This document shows positions 63,258 through 64,000 of a DNA stretch of 64,000 nucleotides, piece by piece; the stretch's first letter is position 1; each line of letters opens with the position of its first letter. The notes below the pieces were generated by a model that was given only the letters and a program-made list of their open reading frames with translations, made no database searches and was not told where the DNA came from. The translations under genes were made by a program, and so were the position numbers. This DNA comes from an uncultured bacterium (lineage in GTDB: Bacteria; Patescibacteriota; Gracilibacteria; Absconditabacterales; Absconditicoccaceae), in assembly GCA_947169045.1 (NCBI GenBank), contig CAMVOC010000001.1, positions 62,001 through 126,000 on the forward strand, read 5' to 3'.

Positions 63258-64000
63258 ATGCCAACTAAGCAATATCAATCATCTCCTCTCACATTTTCAC
63301 CCTCTCAAAAATTTTTTAATAATCAAAAAAATCTGATTCAAAAACTCGGATTCATCCTCCCAACTACGATCGACCTCCATATCAAATATTCATTTCAACA
63401 GGTAGAACCTACATATTTTATGCAATGAGCAGAATTTGAAGCATTTAACTCCGATCACGCAATCATTCAAAAAGGAATGATCTATAAATTAGGAGTAGCA
63501 AACCCAAAATATCCAGACGTTCTTTCCGCAAAAATCAATCTCGAAAACGTCAAAGAACGTGTAACACAAGGGATTCTCTCAACAATTTTAGCATTTCCCT
63601 TGTTACAACGAGCAATTTTTTTCCTTTTATTATGTCTGTTACCAGCTACCATTTGAAATGCGCTCTTATACATCAATCTGATAGGATTGTTTATTATGTT
63701 CTTTTTCTCGCTATATAAGACCATTAAAACTCTCGTCAAACAGACCAAGCAACAACAAAATACTTCCATTGCAGGTTTTGATGTACAATTTGCACAACAT
63801 ACCGATCAGCTTTTTTTCTCTGCTGAAATGCTTTCTGCAATTCACGACCTAAAAGCGCTAGATATCACCAAAATCGCATATACAGGGAATTGTCTCTATC
63901 TCTACCAAAACAGCATTTCTCCTGCATTAACCCAGCACACACTCAAAACATTACAGTCTTCTACTATTTTATCCATCTTAGAGCAGCAACATGAATCTGA
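63258..64000 (+). CDS. DUF3137-like membrane protein, partial
   Basis: The frame is open from ATG 63258 to the window edge (247 codons) with two TGA codons as Gly; the track shows no plus-strand ORF. Two membrane segments lie in the middle (AIFFLLLCLLPATIGNALLY and IGLFIMFFFSLYKTI). The end resembles the DUF3137 tail: AGFDVQFAQHTDQLFFSAEMLSAI followed by NCLYLYQNSI. The DUF assignment is tentative. The 3' end is missing. Confidence 0.6.

Larger units (their letters stand above)
1406..63815. repeat. Dispersed 10-mer AAAAAGCTGA / TCAGCTTTTT (about 36 copies)
   Basis: Exact AAAAAGCTGA begins at 1406, 2984, 6088, 6867, 6946, 11179, 11794, 15219, 20991, 23213, 24182, 26042, 26940, 29515, 34521, 38032, 40122, 40711, 42301, 47937, 48597, 53205, 57074, about 59164 and 62049. 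Exact TCAGCTTTTT begins at 1479, 1627, 9179, 9731, 16084, 20479, 24505, 32616, 42022, 55007 and 63806. Many one-base variants exist, such as AAAAATCTGA and AAAAAGCAGA. The scan was manual, so the list may be incomplete. Confidence 0.8.

Noticed and set aside
1-64000. CRISPR array, IS element, prophage or integrase
   Set aside because: I saw no regularly spaced direct repeats, transposase or integrase motifs, or phage genes in any frame.

Overview
Organism. The window reads coherently only if UGA is decoded as glycine (translation table 25) while UAA and UAG stay stops. In-frame TGA sits exactly at invariant glycines: the UvrA Walker A region (ITGVSGSGKS, TGA at 49517), pyruvate kinase DTKGPEIR and ARGDLG, the KH motif IGKGG, the AzgA motif APGMGLNAFF and the PflB motif LGPSPEP. 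With the AT-rich composition, missing Shine-Dalgarno sites and CPR-style genes (PilT-like ATPase with KH domain, TraG/VirD4-like ATPase, sortase), this points to Patescibacteria/CPR of the Absconditabacteria (SR1) or Gracilibacteria (BD1-5/GN02) lineages. I cannot separate the two from this window. The supplied ORF track uses TGA as a stop and cuts most genes into pieces. The entries below are rebuilt with TGA = Gly.

Layout. 1-1.3 kb: the end of an unseen gene and two monocistronic genes for amphipathic helical proteins, one built of nine heptads, each gene with its own promoter and terminator. 1.4-8.3 kb: tilS-alkD, an orphan MacB-type permease, rlmE, RNase P RNA, tatD, a methyltransferase, an unknown gene, tRNA-Met and tRNA-Ser. 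8.4-14.8 kb: trigger factor, dnaA, a second methyltransferase, an isochorismatase-fold protein without catalytic residues, pyruvate kinase, rpsB. 15-20.9 kb: HAD nucleotidase-like protein, a 985-residue TraG-like ATPase with a C-terminal S1 domain, a lipoprotein, an exported protein, ybaB. 21-29 kb: DUF3160 lipoprotein, gltX, then a cell-wall group (LysM-lysozyme-like protein, polysaccharide deacetylase, unknown) with very dense UGA use. 29-38 kb: L27 and L32, then minus-strand DEDDh-DinG-like fusion, 5'-3' exonuclease, degenerate pyruvate kinase, PilT-like ATPase-KH protein, a small membrane protein and a purine permease. 38-49 kb: membrane proteins, lemA-htpX, DUF2207, yigZ, a possible small RNA, adk, sortase, a Cys-rich exported protein, tsf. 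49-64 kb: uvrA, pflB, a class A PBP with a Wzy-like polymerase, a frameshifted coiled-coil gene, frr, a Pif1-like helicase and two membrane proteins, the last cut by the window end.

How it fits together. The content combines information processing, DNA repair, lower glycolysis with mixed-acid fermentation (pyruvate kinase, PflB), and a large cell-envelope set (PBP, Wzy-like protein, sortase, lipoproteins, peptidoglycan-active proteins). That suits a host-associated or predatory reduced bacterium. Promoters are uniform: TTGA(A/T/C)(A/T) - 16 or 17 nt - TATAAT-like.

Most striking observation. The 10-mer AAAAAGCTGA / TCAGCTTTTT occurs about 36 times by my manual count, roughly once per 1.8 kb and about once per gene, where base composition predicts fewer than one. 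It lies in coding DNA in both orientations. In leaders it nearly always reads TCAGCTTTTT toward the start codon. This resembles a DNA-uptake or Chi-type genomic signature, or a lineage-specific leader element.
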